Assembly (NCBI RefSeq): GCF_036516575.1
Contig: NZ_DATBTY010000073.1
Span: forward strand, 214,343-278,342
Direction of reading: 5' to 3'
Source: Cerasibacillus sp036516575
GTDB lineage: Bacteria; Bacillota; Bacilli; Bacillales; Amphibacillaceae
Length of the DNA stretch: 64,000 nt
The notes beneath the pieces are model-generated. The model saw only the letters and a list, made by a program, of their open reading frames with translations. It was not told the DNA's origin and searched no databases. The translations under genes were made by a program, and so were the position numbers. Positions 15,816-24,133 of this stretch are shown piece by piece (position 1 is the first letter of the stretch; every line of letters begins with the position of its first letter).

Positions 15816-17342
15816 ATGGAAGAGCGATCACAATGGGGTACAAGGGCAGGTTTTATATTGGCGGCAGTTGGATCAGCAGTAGGACTAGGTAATATTTGGC
15901 GTTTTCCAGCTGTCGCCTATGAAAATGGTGGAGGGGCATTTTTCATTCCTTACTTAGTAGCTCTATTAACAGCAGGTATTCCTATTTTAATTTTGGAATT
16001 TACATTGGGGCATAAATATCGTGGTTCATCCCCACTCACATTTCGCAGAATGAGTAAAAAAACTGAGTTTGTTGGTTGGTGGGGTGTCTTAGTCGCATTT
16101 GTCATTTCTACTTATTACTCAGTGATTATTGCCTGGGCAATTTCCTATTCTTTATTTTCATTCAAATTACAATGGGGTAGTGATACAAAAAATTTCTTTC
16201 TAAATCATCTACAGGTAGCTAGTGCAGGAGAAATTGGCAGCTTAGTACCAGATGTTTTCATTCCTTTAATCGTTGTTTGGGTCATTATATTAGGAATTCT
16301 TTTATTAGGTGTTAAACGAGGAATTGAGATTGCTAACCGAATTATGATTCCCTTACTTATCGGTGTTTTTTTAATTATCGTCATTCGAGCTTTAACATTA
16401 CCAGGTGCACTGGATGGACTGGAAGCCTTCTTTAAACCTGATTTTAGTAAGATTTTAGATGGTCAAGTATGGGTAGAAGCTTACGGGCAAATCTTCTTTA
16501 GTCTTTCGATTGCCTTTGCTATTATGATTACGTATTCGAGTTACTTACCTAAAAAGTCAGATATAACGAACAATGCGTTTATTACAGGTTTTGGTAATTC
16601 GAGTTTTGAATTACTTGCGGGTATTGGTGTTTTCGCTATATTAGGATTTATGGCTGGCCAACAAGGTGTAGCCGTAAATGATGTTGTTGAATCTGGTGTT
16701 GGTTTGGCTTTTATGGTATTTCCAGCAATCATTAATGAGTTACCTGCATTAAACGGGTTCTTTGGATTTTTATTTTTCTTTTCACTCGTCCTTGCAGGGT
16801 TAACATCATTAATGTCGATTTCGGAAACGTATATTTCCGGTTTAGTTGATAAATTTCGTATCTCTAGAAGTAAAGCTGTGTTATTTGGAGGAGGCTTAGC
16901 AGCGGTTATTTCTATGATTTATGCGACAAAAGGTGGTTTACACATTTTAGATGCTGTCGATTACTTCATTAATAGTTTCGGTGTTGCTATGCTCGGTTTG
17001 GTTGAAGTCGTGGTGATTGTTTGGATCCTGCGTAAAGCACGCGATTTAAGACAGCATGCCAATGATGTCTCAGATATTCAATTAGGTGCATGGTGGACCA
17101 TTTGTTTAGGAGTCATTACACCAATCATATTAGGGTATATGATGTATGATTCACTAAGTCAAAACATTATGAAGACCTTTGATACGGAAACAGGAAACTA
17201 TAGTAACCTGCCAGATTCATTTATTATATATAGTGGTTGGTCTGTTGCAATTGGAGCGTTAGTCATTGGTATTATTATTAGTCTCATAAAGTGGAAGAAG
17301 AAACCTGAAGCAACCGACTTTGATATGAAGGAGGCTAAATAA
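15816..17342 (+). CDS. Sodium-dependent (NSS family) amino acid transporter, MetP-like
   Basis: A 508-residue secondary transporter with 11-12 membrane segments. The NSS core is visible: GSAVGLGNIWRFPAVAYENGGGAFFIPYLV in the first helix (given here in parts as GSAVGLGNIWRFP and NGGGAFFIPYL) forms the Na+ and substrate site, with SLSIAFAIMITYSSYL in helix 6 and LTSLMSISETYISG later. ATG at 15816 with AAGGAGGAG upstream, and it is driven by a consensus promoter. It ends one base before a 36-residue gene of the MetS type, an arrangement typical of methionine/alanine importers MetPS. Substrate methionine or alanine is inferred from that partner. Confidence 0.88.
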   Translation: MEERSQWGTRAGFILAAVGSAVGLGNIWRFPAVAYENGGGAFFIPYLVALLTAGIPILILEFTLGHKYRGSSPLTFRRMSKKTEFVGWWGVLVAFVISTYYSVIIAWAISYSLFSFKLQWGSDTKNFFLNHLQVASAGEIGSLVPDVFIPLIVVWVIILGILLLGVKRGIEIANRIMIPLLIGVFLIIVIRALTLPGALDGLEAFFKPDFSKILDGQVWVEAYGQIFFSLSIAFAIMITYSSYLPKKSDITNNAFITGFGNSSFELLAGIGVFAILGFMAGQQGVAVNDVVESGVGLAFMVFPAIINELPALNGFFGFLFFFSLVLAGLTSLMSISETYISGLVDKFRISRSKAVLFGGGLAAVISMIYATKGGLHILDAVDYFINSFGVAMLGLVEVVVIVWILRKARDLRQHANDVSDIQLGAWWTICLGVITPIILGYMMYDSLSQNIMKTFDTETGNYSNLPDSFIIYSGWSVAIGALVIGIIISLIKWKKKPEATDFDMKEAK

Positions 17343-17453
17343 ATGAGTACGAGTTCAATTATCGTTATGATTATCGGTATGGTTATTATATGGGGGGGCT
17401 TAACAGCAAGTATCACCCATGCTGTTCGTAAAAGTAAAAAGTCTGAATCTTGA
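17343..17453 (+). CDS. metS: MetS-family small subunit of NSS transporter
   Basis: A 36-residue protein starting at the base after the transporter stop codon, with AAGGAGG (17328-17334) inside the end of the upstream gene. It is a single membrane helix (about residues 5-25: IIVMIIGMVIIWGGLTASI) followed by a basic tail (HAVRKSKKSES). This is the pattern of the MetS small subunit that is needed by MetP-type NSS transporters in Corynebacterium and accompanies them in Bacillus. It is followed by a terminator, closing the two-gene operon. Short length would make most gene finders miss it. Confidence 0.85.
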   Translation: MSTSSIIVMIIGMVIIWGGLTASITHAVRKSKKSES

Positions 17454-17461
17454 GTAATCGG

Positions 17462-17492
17462 AGAAGCTGCCTCTGTGTGAAGCAGCTTCTTA
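17462..17492 (+). terminator. Terminator of the metPS-like operon
   Basis: Nine-bp stem AGAAGCTGC/GCAGCTTCT (17462-17470 with 17482-17490) followed by a T-rich tract to about 17506, which reaches into the end of the convergent lytH gene. Confidence 0.8.
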
Positions 17493-17494
17493 GT

Positions 17495-18472
17495 TTACTT
17501 TTTTTTAGAGCGTGCCATGCGTTCCCAACGGCGTAAATATGGATATGGATCAAATGCCCACTCGCTATATCCGTTATCTTTGTACATACCATAATGTAAA
17601 TGTGGCGGGAATTTTCCAGATGTTCCTGGTGGACCGTATCCGCTTGAGCCGACACTTCCGAGTACATCACCAGGTTTAACAATATCACCTAATTTTATAC
17701 CATCTGCATAACCATTTAAATGGGCATAATAATGATAAATATTGTAAATGTCTCTAATTCCGATTCGCCAGCCACCGTATAAATTCCATCCGAGCATCTC
17801 TACAACACCATATGTTGTTGATTTAACAGGGGTCCCATAGTTGGCGAATATATCTGTTCCCTCATGACTTCGTAACCCACCAAAGCCACGACGATCCCCA
17901 AATGTACTACGATAACTATAATTATGCTGTAGAGATACAGGAAAATCGCGTTCGGTCAAATGTACATGTTGAAATTTTTTAAAGACACGCGCTGTATTTT
18001 TAATCGTTTGCACAGTAAGTTCTCTTTGGTAATAGTTCCATAATCCAATTTTTACATCGTCTTCTGTTGGACCGTATTCTAAAATTAACTGCGCCATTGT
18101 AAATAGAATATCTTCTGGATCATCAATATCTGCTTTACCGTCTCCATTGCCATCTTTTCCTTTACCTTGAAATAACGCGATAATCTGTTGATCTTGAACG
18201 TTCGAATTGTTTCCAAGACCATACCATAATATGTCTGGAATCTTGATAGAGATAAGTTGATCGTCTGGTAAATCTTTGTGTATTTGCCTTTCATATTGAT
18301 CAATTGCCGCAATGAAATACCATGGTAGCTGTGTGATAGCTTCTGTTTTCTTATATAATGCAAGCCGCTCCTTGTAAATAGCATCATCTTTCATATCAGC
18401 ACTGATGGGAGCTGGTACAAACAGAAGACCTATGGCTAAAATGAAGAACAAGTATAATATATGCTTATACAT
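17495..18472 (-). CDS. lytH: Sporulation peptidoglycan L-Ala-D-Glu endopeptidase LytH
   Basis: A 325-residue exported M23 (LytM-type) metallopeptidase, the same length as B. subtilis LytH, which trims stem peptides to single L-Ala in the spore cortex. It has a signal peptide (residues 1-25), an N-terminal domain with a calcium-loop-like DGNGDGKADIDD segment (about 110), and the catalytic M23 domain with zinc ligands in RSHEGTDIFANYGTPV (His and Asp) and PPHLHYGMY (HxH). The adjacent sporulation lipoprotein gene upstream on the same strand and yunB in the neighbourhood fit this role. A SigK-type promoter was not resolved. Confidence 0.92.
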   Translation of the reverse strand: MYKHILYLFFILAIGLLFVPAPISADMKDDAIYKERLALYKKTEAITQLPWYFIAAIDQYERQIHKDLPDDQLISIKIPDILWYGLGNNSNVQDQQIIALFQGKGKDGNGDGKADIDDPEDILFTMAQLILEYGPTEDDVKIGLWNYYQRELTVQTIKNTARVFKKFQHVHLTERDFPVSLQHNYSYRSTFGDRRGFGGLRSHEGTDIFANYGTPVKSTTYGVVEMLGWNLYGGWRIGIRDIYNIYHYYAHLNGYADGIKLGDIVKPGDVLGSVGSSGYGPPGTSGKFPPHLHYGMYKDNGYSEWAFDPYPYLRRWERMARSKKK

Positions 18473-18506
18473 CGATGTTTAGTCCCTACCTCCTTTTGTG
18501 AAACAT

Positions 18507-19034
18507 TTATTCACCTTGATTCATTTCGTGGATAATTTGGTCAACAACATTTTGATAATTTTTATCTGTTGTTAAACTGTTGTGTAAGCTCTGTAAATCA
18601 TCGATTAAATTAGGGTTATCTGATACATGTATGTCAAAATAACGTGGCATAACGGACATAGCTGTTTTTCTGGCATATTCAATGGTTTCCTTTTCATCAA
18701 AATCATCATGTTTCTCATAGGCTATTAATACTTCATTACCTGTTACGACTGTTGCAACTTCTTCGAAAGCTTTATTCTGTAATAAAAGTCGAGTAATCAT
18801 ATCTGCTAAAGCAAAGCGATCGACTGTCATTTGTCTTTGACTTTCATTTTCAATTTGATTACGTTTATAATTAACAAAGCCAATCCGTTTATCAAAGTCA
18901 GGATCAACCGTTTGTGTTGAATTTGGATCGAGCTGATTGTTTAGGTGTTCGCGTTCACCTAATCGCTGATCACCGTTATCACATCCAAATAGAACAAAGC
19001 TTGTTAAAAATATCGTCATTATTATTTTTTGCAT
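18507..19034 (-). CDS. yutC: YhcN/YlaJ-family sporulation lipoprotein (YutC-like)
   Basis: A 175-residue lipoprotein. The start is placed at ATG 19034, with AGAGGCGA eight bases upstream, giving signal peptide MQKIIMTIFLTSF and lipobox LFGC; a longer reading to 19094 would bury the signal. The mature protein has the YhcN/YlaJ features: RLLLQNKAFEEVATVVTGNEVLIAYE and an acid-rich C-terminal tail. Members are found in the spore inner membrane region. It is 34 bases upstream of lytH in the same orientation and probably co-expressed in sporulation. Symbol follows the B. subtilis gene order. Confidence 0.82.
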   Translation of the reverse strand: MQKIIMTIFLTSFVLFGCDNGDQRLGEREHLNNQLDPNSTQTVDPDFDKRIGFVNYKRNQIENESQRQMTVDRFALADMITRLLLQNKAFEEVATVVTGNEVLIAYEKHDDFDEKETIEYARKTAMSVMPRYFDIHVSDNPNLIDDLQSLHNSLTTDKNYQNVVDQIIHEMNQGE

Positions 19035-19172
19035 GATATATCGCCTCTTGTATTCGTTATTAATCATTAGTTTGAGAATAAAATTTAAAATCATACAGTA
19101 AAAAACATGTTAATCCCAGAAAAGAAGAAAAGTGTGATAAACTAAACGAAGAGAAAGTCGGGAGGGAAGGCA

Positions 19173-19457
19173 TTGATTACAATTGAGGACATGACATATG
19201 AACTCGTCAAAGATGTTCGTGATGGGTTTCAGGAAGAAGCATTCAAAGAAAGATATTCGGATATTTTAAAGAAATACGATTATATTGTTGGCGATTGGGG
19301 TTATGACCAACTCCGTCTTAAAGGTTTTTATGACGACTTTCATAAAAAAGCTTCACACGATACAAGAATTAGTACATTACAGGATTATATTTATGAGTAC
19401 TGTAATTTTGGTTGTGCTTATTTTGTCGTTAAGAAAAAGGGAAGAGCAGGGAGCTAA
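19173..19457 (+). CDS. yutD: DUF1027 protein YutD
   Basis: A 94-residue protein of the YutD (DUF1027) family with the characteristic FKERYSDILKKYDYIVGDWGYDQLRLKGF segment (in part: YDYIVGDWGYDQLRLKGF) and C-terminal IYEYCNFGCAYFVVKK. Function unknown; conserved through Bacillales. TTG start at 19173 with GGGAGGG 7-8 bases upstream. Its end forms a shared hairpin with the convergent small gene. Confidence 0.88.
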   Translation: MITIEDMTYELVKDVRDGFQEEAFKERYSDILKKYDYIVGDWGYDQLRLKGFYDDFHKKASHDTRISTLQDYIYEYCNFGCAYFVVKKKGRAGS

Positions 19458-19472
19458 ATAGCTACTGCTCTT
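19442..19472. terminator. Bidirectional hairpin between yutD and a convergent gene
   Basis: Arms 19442-19456 and 19459-19472 pair (AAGAGCAG with CTGCTCTT, then AGCTA with TAGCT). It overlaps the yutD stop codon and lies at the end of the convergent gene. Confidence 0.55.
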
Positions 19473-19731
19473 TATCTTTATCTCGACTATTTAATGGGTG
19501 TGCTCCGGCTGCTCTTCTTGGTAAATCTTCATGTCTTTCTCTATCTGGATAAACAAAAGCACTATCGCGATATTGACCTTCTTCCCAAGGTGTTGACTTG
19601 CCTTCAACTGGCTCATCCTGGTTAATGGCTGAACCATATGTCCCCTCAGGAAATTCTTCGGGAATTAATTGGTTTCTCATTTGTTCGACATTGGAAAAGT
19701 CGGAATACTTTTCTTTATCTTTTCTACCCAT
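19462..19731 (-). CDS. Small acidic hypothetical protein
   Basis: An 89-residue hydrophilic protein rich in Asp, Glu, Arg and Pro, without signal or membrane segment and probably largely unstructured. ATG start at 19731 (reads MGRKDKEKYSDFSNVEQMRN) with AGGTGATTG upstream. Recognisable stretches are LIPEEFPEGTYGS and HEDLPRRAAGAHP. Proteins of this kind occur in Bacillaceae near yut genes, but I cannot name the family or a function. The compact Pro/Gly-rich composition resembles small spore-associated proteins, which is only a suggestion. Confidence 0.6.
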   Translation of the reverse strand: MGRKDKEKYSDFSNVEQMRNQLIPEEFPEGTYGSAINQDEPVEGKSTPWEEGQYRDSAFVYPDRERHEDLPRRAAGAHPLNSRDKDKEQ

Positions 19732-19890
19732 TTAGACAATCACCTCACGTTCTACTTTTTGTTTTAATTAAAAATTTTACACATGTAAATACTGGGATTT
19801 CTATGGCGCGACCGCATCATTAATAATGTCACAAGAGTCGTTTAATGCTATGATATATGTAGAAGAAGGAAGCAATGGGAGGATTTATAT

Positions 19891-20328
19891 ATGTATTTTG
19901 TAGATCGAAGTAAAATCATTGAAACAGTAACTTATATTGACAATCATTTAGATGTATTAGATAAACATCGTTATGATACCCGACTAGAAGAACTTGCACT
20001 AGAACGGATGAGCCACATGATAATCGAAGCGATTCTTGATACTGGTAACTTAATGATTGATGGCTTTATTATGCGTGATCCGGGAAGTTATGAAGATATT
20101 ATCGATATCTTAATCGACGAGAAGGTTATCCCTGAAGCAGATGAAACAGCCTATAAAGAAGTGATCGGGTTAAGAAAAATGCTCGTTAATGACTACTTAA
20201 CTGTTGAACAAGCAATATTGAAAGAGACGATGCAAAAACATGCATCTGTCCTAAAACAGTTTAGCACATATATAAAAACCTATTTAGACAATGAATTGGG
20301 TGTTGCTAATGCGTTTTCAAAAGAATAG
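19891..20328 (+). CDS. yutE: DUF86/HepT-like protein YutE
   Basis: A 145-residue all-helical protein of the DUF86 (HepT-like) family. The core pattern is RLEELALERMSHMIIEAILDTGNLMIDGF (in part: LALERMSHMIIEAIL) and the RX4-6 region LRKMLVNDYLTV, a variant of the HEPN motif R-x4-H/Y. In other bacteria the family is the toxin half of MntA/HepT systems; the Bacillus YutE group stands alone as here, without an adjacent nucleotidyltransferase antitoxin. RBS GGGAGGA nine bases before ATG 19891. Role unknown. Confidence 0.85.
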   Translation: MYFVDRSKIIETVTYIDNHLDVLDKHRYDTRLEELALERMSHMIIEAILDTGNLMIDGFIMRDPGSYEDIIDILIDEKVIPEADETAYKEVIGLRKMLVNDYLTVEQAILKETMQKHASVLKQFSTYIKTYLDNELGVANAFSKE

Positions 20329-20350
20329 TAAAAAGGTGATGTGATGCATA

Positions 20351-20995
20351 TTGAAACGAATGCCATCTGTTAAACAGAAAATATTAGATACGCTCAAGAA
20401 ACAGAAAGATGTGTCAATCGATGATTTAATGATTCATTTTACTATTTCGGAAATTGCTGTTAGAAAACATTTACAACAACTTGAAGCAGAGGGGTTTTTA
20501 CGGAAAAGAACTCATAAACAGAAAATTGGTCGTCCCTATCATACGTATCAACTGACTAAAAAGGGGCATAATCTTTATCCAAATCATTATGAACAGCTCC
20601 CTGTCGAGTTATTAGATGATTTAAAGGAACTTGCTGGCGAAGAAATGGTCCATGCGTTATTAGAAAAACGTTTGGATCGAGAGAAAAACGAACTCGAACA
20701 ACAATTAACAACCGATGATATTGATTTGGAAAAACGTATAAAAGAAATTGCACAAATTCAAAATAAACGGGGATATATGGTCGAATTAGAAAATAAAGCG
20801 TCTGGTGAGTATGTGATGACGTATTATCATTGTCCAATCGCTAATGTAGCATGTGATTATCATGAGATGTGTCGACATGAGAAAAAAATGTATGAGGATT
20901 TATTTCCGGGTAGTCAGGTTGAAACACCAGCGATGATTACGAGAGGTGACCACTATTGCAAATGGGTGATCAAGCCTCCTACTAAAAACAAATGA
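20351..20995 (+). CDS. DeoR/SufR-like HTH regulator with C-terminal cysteine cluster
   Basis: A 214-residue transcription regulator. The N-terminal winged helix (about residues 5-75) has KQKILDTLKKQKDVSIDDLM and IAVRKHLQQLEAEGFL. The C-terminal domain has four cysteines, C161, C169, C175 and C203, in CPIANVACDYHEMC and HYCKW, the arrangement of SufR-type iron-sulfur or metal-sensing regulators. TTG start at 20351, 22 bases after yutE. Genes for Fe-S cluster assembly (yutI, yutM) lie within 5 kb, and together this makes Fe-S status sensing plausible. Targets are not shown. Confidence 0.8.
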   Translation: MKRMPSVKQKILDTLKKQKDVSIDDLMIHFTISEIAVRKHLQQLEAEGFLRKRTHKQKIGRPYHTYQLTKKGHNLYPNHYEQLPVELLDDLKELAGEEMVHALLEKRLDREKNELEQQLTTDDIDLEKRIKEIAQIQNKRGYMVELENKASGEYVMTYYHCPIANVACDYHEMCRHEKKMYEDLFPGSQVETPAMITRGDHYCKWVIKPPTKNK

Positions 20996-21020
20996 TGATT
21001 GTATAAAGGGATGACGAGAA

Positions 21021-21794
21021 GTGAAACAGTATAAAGGATATATTATTGATTTAGATGGAACAATGTATCGAGGGAACGAAGTCATTGATGCTGCCATTCC
21101 ATTTATTCAAACGTTAATCGAAAATGACCTTTCTTATGTTTTTTTAACGAATAATTCAACCATGACACTTGAGCAAGTTGCTCATAAGTTAACATGTATG
21201 GGTATTCATGCTACAACACAAAACATTTGTACAACGAGTATGGCGACTGCAACATATATTAAAAGTAAAAAACCTCATGCGCGTTGTTATGTCATTGGTG
21301 AAGAAGGTTTACGTGACGCCATTAAAAAAGAAGGCCTACAATTAGTCGACGATGAGAATTGTGATTTCGTTGTTGTTGGTTTAGATCGCTCTATCACATA
21401 TGAAAAATTGGCGATCGGCAGCCTTGCGCTTAACCGTGGAGCGGAATTTGTTTCAACAAATAGTGATGTAGCCATTCCGAGTGAGAGGGGATTGCTCCCA
21501 GGGAATGGGTCGTTAACGTCTGTTTTAACAGTCGCTACAGGGAAGAAACCAACGTTTATTGGAAAGCCTGAGGAGATCATCGTTAAAGAAGCATTAAAAT
21601 TAGTTGGCACAAATCATAAAGACACATTAGTTATTGGTGATAATTATGAGACAGATATTAAAGCAGGTTTAAATGCAGGTATTGATACATTAATGGTGTT
21701 TACGGGGGTTACCCCATTTGAAACATATGAAACGCTAGCAACAAAGCCAACCCATTACGTGAAATCGCTTAAAGAGTGGATTCCATATATATAG
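21021..21794 (+). CDS. yutF: HAD-IIA family phosphatase YutF
   Basis: A 257-residue HAD-superfamily phosphatase with the nucleophile motif IIDLDGTMYRG at the start (D-x-D), motif II in VFLTNNST, and the C-terminal motifs TFIGKPEEII and GDNYETDIKAG. These match the TIGR01457 YutF group, which dephosphorylates small phosphorylated metabolites. GTG start at 21021 with AAGGGATGA upstream. It follows the HTH regulator by 25 bases and ends in a hairpin shared with the convergent yutG. Confidence 0.9.
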   Translation: MKQYKGYIIDLDGTMYRGNEVIDAAIPFIQTLIENDLSYVFLTNNSTMTLEQVAHKLTCMGIHATTQNICTTSMATATYIKSKKPHARCYVIGEEGLRDAIKKEGLQLVDDENCDFVVVGLDRSITYEKLAIGSLALNRGAEFVSTNSDVAIPSERGLLPGNGSLTSVLTVATGKKPTFIGKPEEIIVKEALKLVGTNHKDTLVIGDNYETDIKAGLNAGIDTLMVFTGVTPFETYETLATKPTHYVKSLKEWIPYI

Positions 21795-21800
21795 TGATGT

Positions 21801-21831
21801 AAGCAGACCACCAATGATTGATGGTCTGCTT
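21801..21831. terminator. Bidirectional terminator between yutF and yutG
   Basis: Perfect 10-bp stem AAGCAGACCA/TGGTCTGCTT (21801-21810 and 21822-21831) with an 11-base loop in the gap between convergent genes. Confidence 0.8.
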
Positions 21832-21836
21832 ATTTC

Positions 21837-22340
21837 TTATTTATTACTTTCAAATGAATGTGCTAATCGACTAGATGCTGCAGCAGCAATTGCACCTACG
21901 ATATCATCTAAGAATGTATGGCATTCGCCAGTCGATGGATCATTTAACTGTTTTAAAATACCAGGTTTCTGTTTATCGATATATCCGTAATTCGTAAATC
22001 CAATCGAGCCGTACACATTAACGATTGAAAAAGCGATAATTTCATCCACCCCATATAAACCTTCATCTGTGCGAATGATATTTTGCAGGGGCTGTTCTAA
22101 TTTATTTTGTTCGGCTAATTTATCGAGTTGAATACCTGTTAATATAGCATTCTGTACCTCACGTTTAGTTAGTACTCTATCGACATTTTCTAAACACATC
22201 TCCATCGTTAAATCATCATGATAACTTGACTGGAGATAGTAGACGAGTTCAGCAATATGTTGAATGGTTACACCACGTTCTTTTAATAATTGTCTTGCTT
22301 TAATTTCAAGGTTACTTTGGGTTTTTTGTTCATCATTCAT
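21837..22340 (-). CDS. yutG: Phosphatidylglycerophosphatase A-related protein YutG
   Basis: A 167-residue protein of the PgpA/YutG family. The central part (residues about 90-167) contains DEIIAFSIVNVYGSIGFTNYG and GECHTFLDDIVGAIAAAASSRLAH with the HTFLDD acidic motif of the PgpA-type active site, while the N-terminal 90 residues are a helical extension common to the Bacillus YutG group. The family dephosphorylates phosphatidylglycerol phosphate, but this soluble subgroup has no transmembrane segments and its substrate is uncertain. ATG 22340 with AGGTGAGAAG upstream. Confidence 0.85.
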   Translation of the reverse strand: MNDEQKTQSNLEIKARQLLKERGVTIQHIAELVYYLQSSYHDDLTMEMCLENVDRVLTKREVQNAILTGIQLDKLAEQNKLEQPLQNIIRTDEGLYGVDEIIAFSIVNVYGSIGFTNYGYIDKQKPGILKQLNDPSTGECHTFLDDIVGAIAAAASSRLAHSFESNK

Positions 22341-22503
22341 TTCTTCTCACCTCGGTCGTTTTGAAAATGTATTAATAATCCCAAGATACCATATTAAGTT
22401 ATTCAAAGAAAGGTATGTCATTGTATAAAGTATAAATACTGAAGATTTAAATACTCATATGGTATAGTGAAATAGACTACATATGACAAAGGAGAGAAGT
22501 AAA

Positions 22504-23475
22504 ATGTCAACACCGACCGTTTATATTACCCGAAAATTACCTGAATCATTATTAAAACCATATAGAGAGCGCTTTCAGATTCGTACATGGAAACATGAAG
22601 AAACGCCCGTGCCAAATGATATTTTACTAAAAGAAGCAAAACAGGCAGATGGTTTACTATGTATGTTATCAGATAAAATTGATGCCGAATTTTTAGAGGC
22701 AAATCCCCAACTAAAAATGGTTGCTAATCTTGCTGTCGGATATGATAATATCGATATTCAAGCAGCAGAAGGATTAGGAAAGACGGTTACAAACACACCT
22801 GATATTTTAACTGAAACAACTGCTGATTTGACATTCGCATTATTAATGGCGACAGGTAGACGTTTAATCGAAGCACACCATGTCATTCGAAAAAACAAAT
22901 GGCGTGATTGGTCACCATTCTTCTTAGCAGGGACAGATATTTACAAGAAGACGATTGGAATCGTTGGGATGGGACGAATCGGCGGGGCTGTTGCTAGAAG
23001 AGCAAAAGGGTTCGACATGCCGATTTTATATCATAACCGCTCGCGTAATGAGTCATTAGAAAAAGAATTAGGTGCGAAATATGTCGACTTTGACACATTG
23101 CTTCGGGAAGCGGATTATGTCGTTTCACTCGTCCCTTTGACCGATGAAACGGAACAATTATTTGATGCAGAAGCTTTCCAAAGGATGAAACAAGAAGCTA
23201 TTTTTATTAATGTATCCCGTGGTGCAGTTGTTAATGAGCAAGATTTGATTGAAGCTTTAACAACAGGAGAAATTCGTGCTGCCGGATTAGATGTGTTTGA
23301 GTCCGAGCCGATTACGGCGGATCATCCATTATTTACTTTAGAAAATGTTGTCTGTCTCCCACACATCGGTTCAGCAAGTTATGAAACACGATCAAAGATG
23401 ATTCAATTATGCATGGATAACTTTGAAGGTTTCTTTTATGGTGACGGCGCATTGACACCTGTTACTAAGAAATAA
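22504..23475 (+). CDS. D-2-hydroxyacid dehydrogenase (glyoxylate/hydroxypyruvate reductase type)
   Basis: A 323-residue NAD(P)-dependent dehydrogenase of the D-isomer 2-hydroxyacid family. The start is placed at ATG 22504 because AAAGGAG lies nine bases upstream; the reading from 22483 includes that site. The NAD-binding motif GMGRIGGAVARRA lies at about 150-163; catalytic residues are in INVSRGAVVNE (Arg), FESEP (Glu) and PHIGSAS (His). Best match is the D-glycerate/glyoxylate reductase (GyaR) group. It is single-gene with its own terminator. Exact substrate not shown. Confidence 0.88.
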   Translation: MSTPTVYITRKLPESLLKPYRERFQIRTWKHEETPVPNDILLKEAKQADGLLCMLSDKIDAEFLEANPQLKMVANLAVGYDNIDIQAAEGLGKTVTNTPDILTETTADLTFALLMATGRRLIEAHHVIRKNKWRDWSPFFLAGTDIYKKTIGIVGMGRIGGAVARRAKGFDMPILYHNRSRNESLEKELGAKYVDFDTLLREADYVVSLVPLTDETEQLFDAEAFQRMKQEAIFINVSRGAVVNEQDLIEALTTGEIRAAGLDVFESEPITADHPLFTLENVVCLPHIGSASYETRSKMIQLCMDNFEGFFYGDGALTPVTKK

Positions 23476-23480
23476 GTAAA

Positions 23481-23518
23481 GAAGTGCCAATAAGTCTTGT
23501 TTGACTTTTGGCACCTTC
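23481..23518 (+). terminator. Hairpin after the hydroxyacid dehydrogenase gene
   Basis: GAAGTGCCAA (23481-23490) pairs with TTGGCACCTTC (23508-23518) with one bulge; inside, AAGTC pairs with GACTT. No long T tract follows, so strength is uncertain. Confidence 0.6.
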
Positions 23519-23643
23519 TTACGATCTTGACAGGAGCAGATAAAGCTATTATTGTGGTGTAGACCCTTTCGAATAGACAGTATCGAGCGCTAACTAATGT
23601 TAATACTTATAGATCTTGGTTCGAAAAGCTTTTAAAAAAGGAG

Positions 23644-23692
23644 CAAAAAAAATAACAAGCGACTAAGTGCATGCTTTTTGTCGCTTGTTATT
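23644..23692 (-). terminator. Terminator of yutI
   Basis: Perfect 13-bp inverted repeat (23651-23663 and 23680-23692) with a T8 run on the minus strand, 45 bases past the end of yutI. Confidence 0.88.
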
Positions 23693-23737
23693 CATGCATC
23701 GAAGGGCTTTTAGATAGCCACTTTCATTACTGTATCA

Positions 23738-23965
23738 TTAAAAAACTTGCTCTATTTCAGTTACACCAGGTACTTCTGCCATAAGGGCCCGTTCGATTCC
23801 TGCTTTTAATGTGATGGTTGAGCTCGGGCAATTGCCACATGCACCCATTAGTCGAAGTTGGACAATCCCATCTTCATCGACATCGACAAGTTGAACATCA
23901 CCGCCGTCACGCAATAAAAAAGGACGTAGTTTATTTAATACTTCTTGTACTTGTTCACGCATCAT
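23738..23965 (-). CDS. yutI: NifU C-terminal domain Fe-S scaffold (YutI)
   Basis: A 75-residue protein that is only the Nfu domain, with the cluster-binding CGNC motif (C43 and C46) in LMGACGNCPSSTITLKAGIE. The family receives a 4Fe-4S cluster and passes it to target enzymes. Start MMREQVQEVL with AAGGGGA upstream (two ATG codons in tandem; the first is listed). It has its own terminator. Acts with the A-type carrier gene 600 bases away on the other strand. Confidence 0.92.
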   Translation of the reverse strand: MMREQVQEVLNKLRPFLLRDGGDVQLVDVDEDGIVQLRLMGACGNCPSSTITLKAGIERALMAEVPGVTEIEQVF

Positions 23966-24133
23966 GCATTCCCCTTTCCTATGTCATATTATATGATGAT
24001 TTATGAAAAAAATCTAATTCAACAACTTTACTTAAGAATCATTCTCAGTTACTATTATTTTATCTGTTATTAGCGGTTTTGTAAAATAAAAGTAATCGGT
24101 AAATCATAAACAATGAAACGGGAGGGTTTATAT

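Noticed and set aside
19891..20328. Toxin-antitoxin module with the DUF86 protein
   Set aside because: No MntA-type nucleotidyltransferase is adjacent, and the Bacillus YutE group occurs alone.
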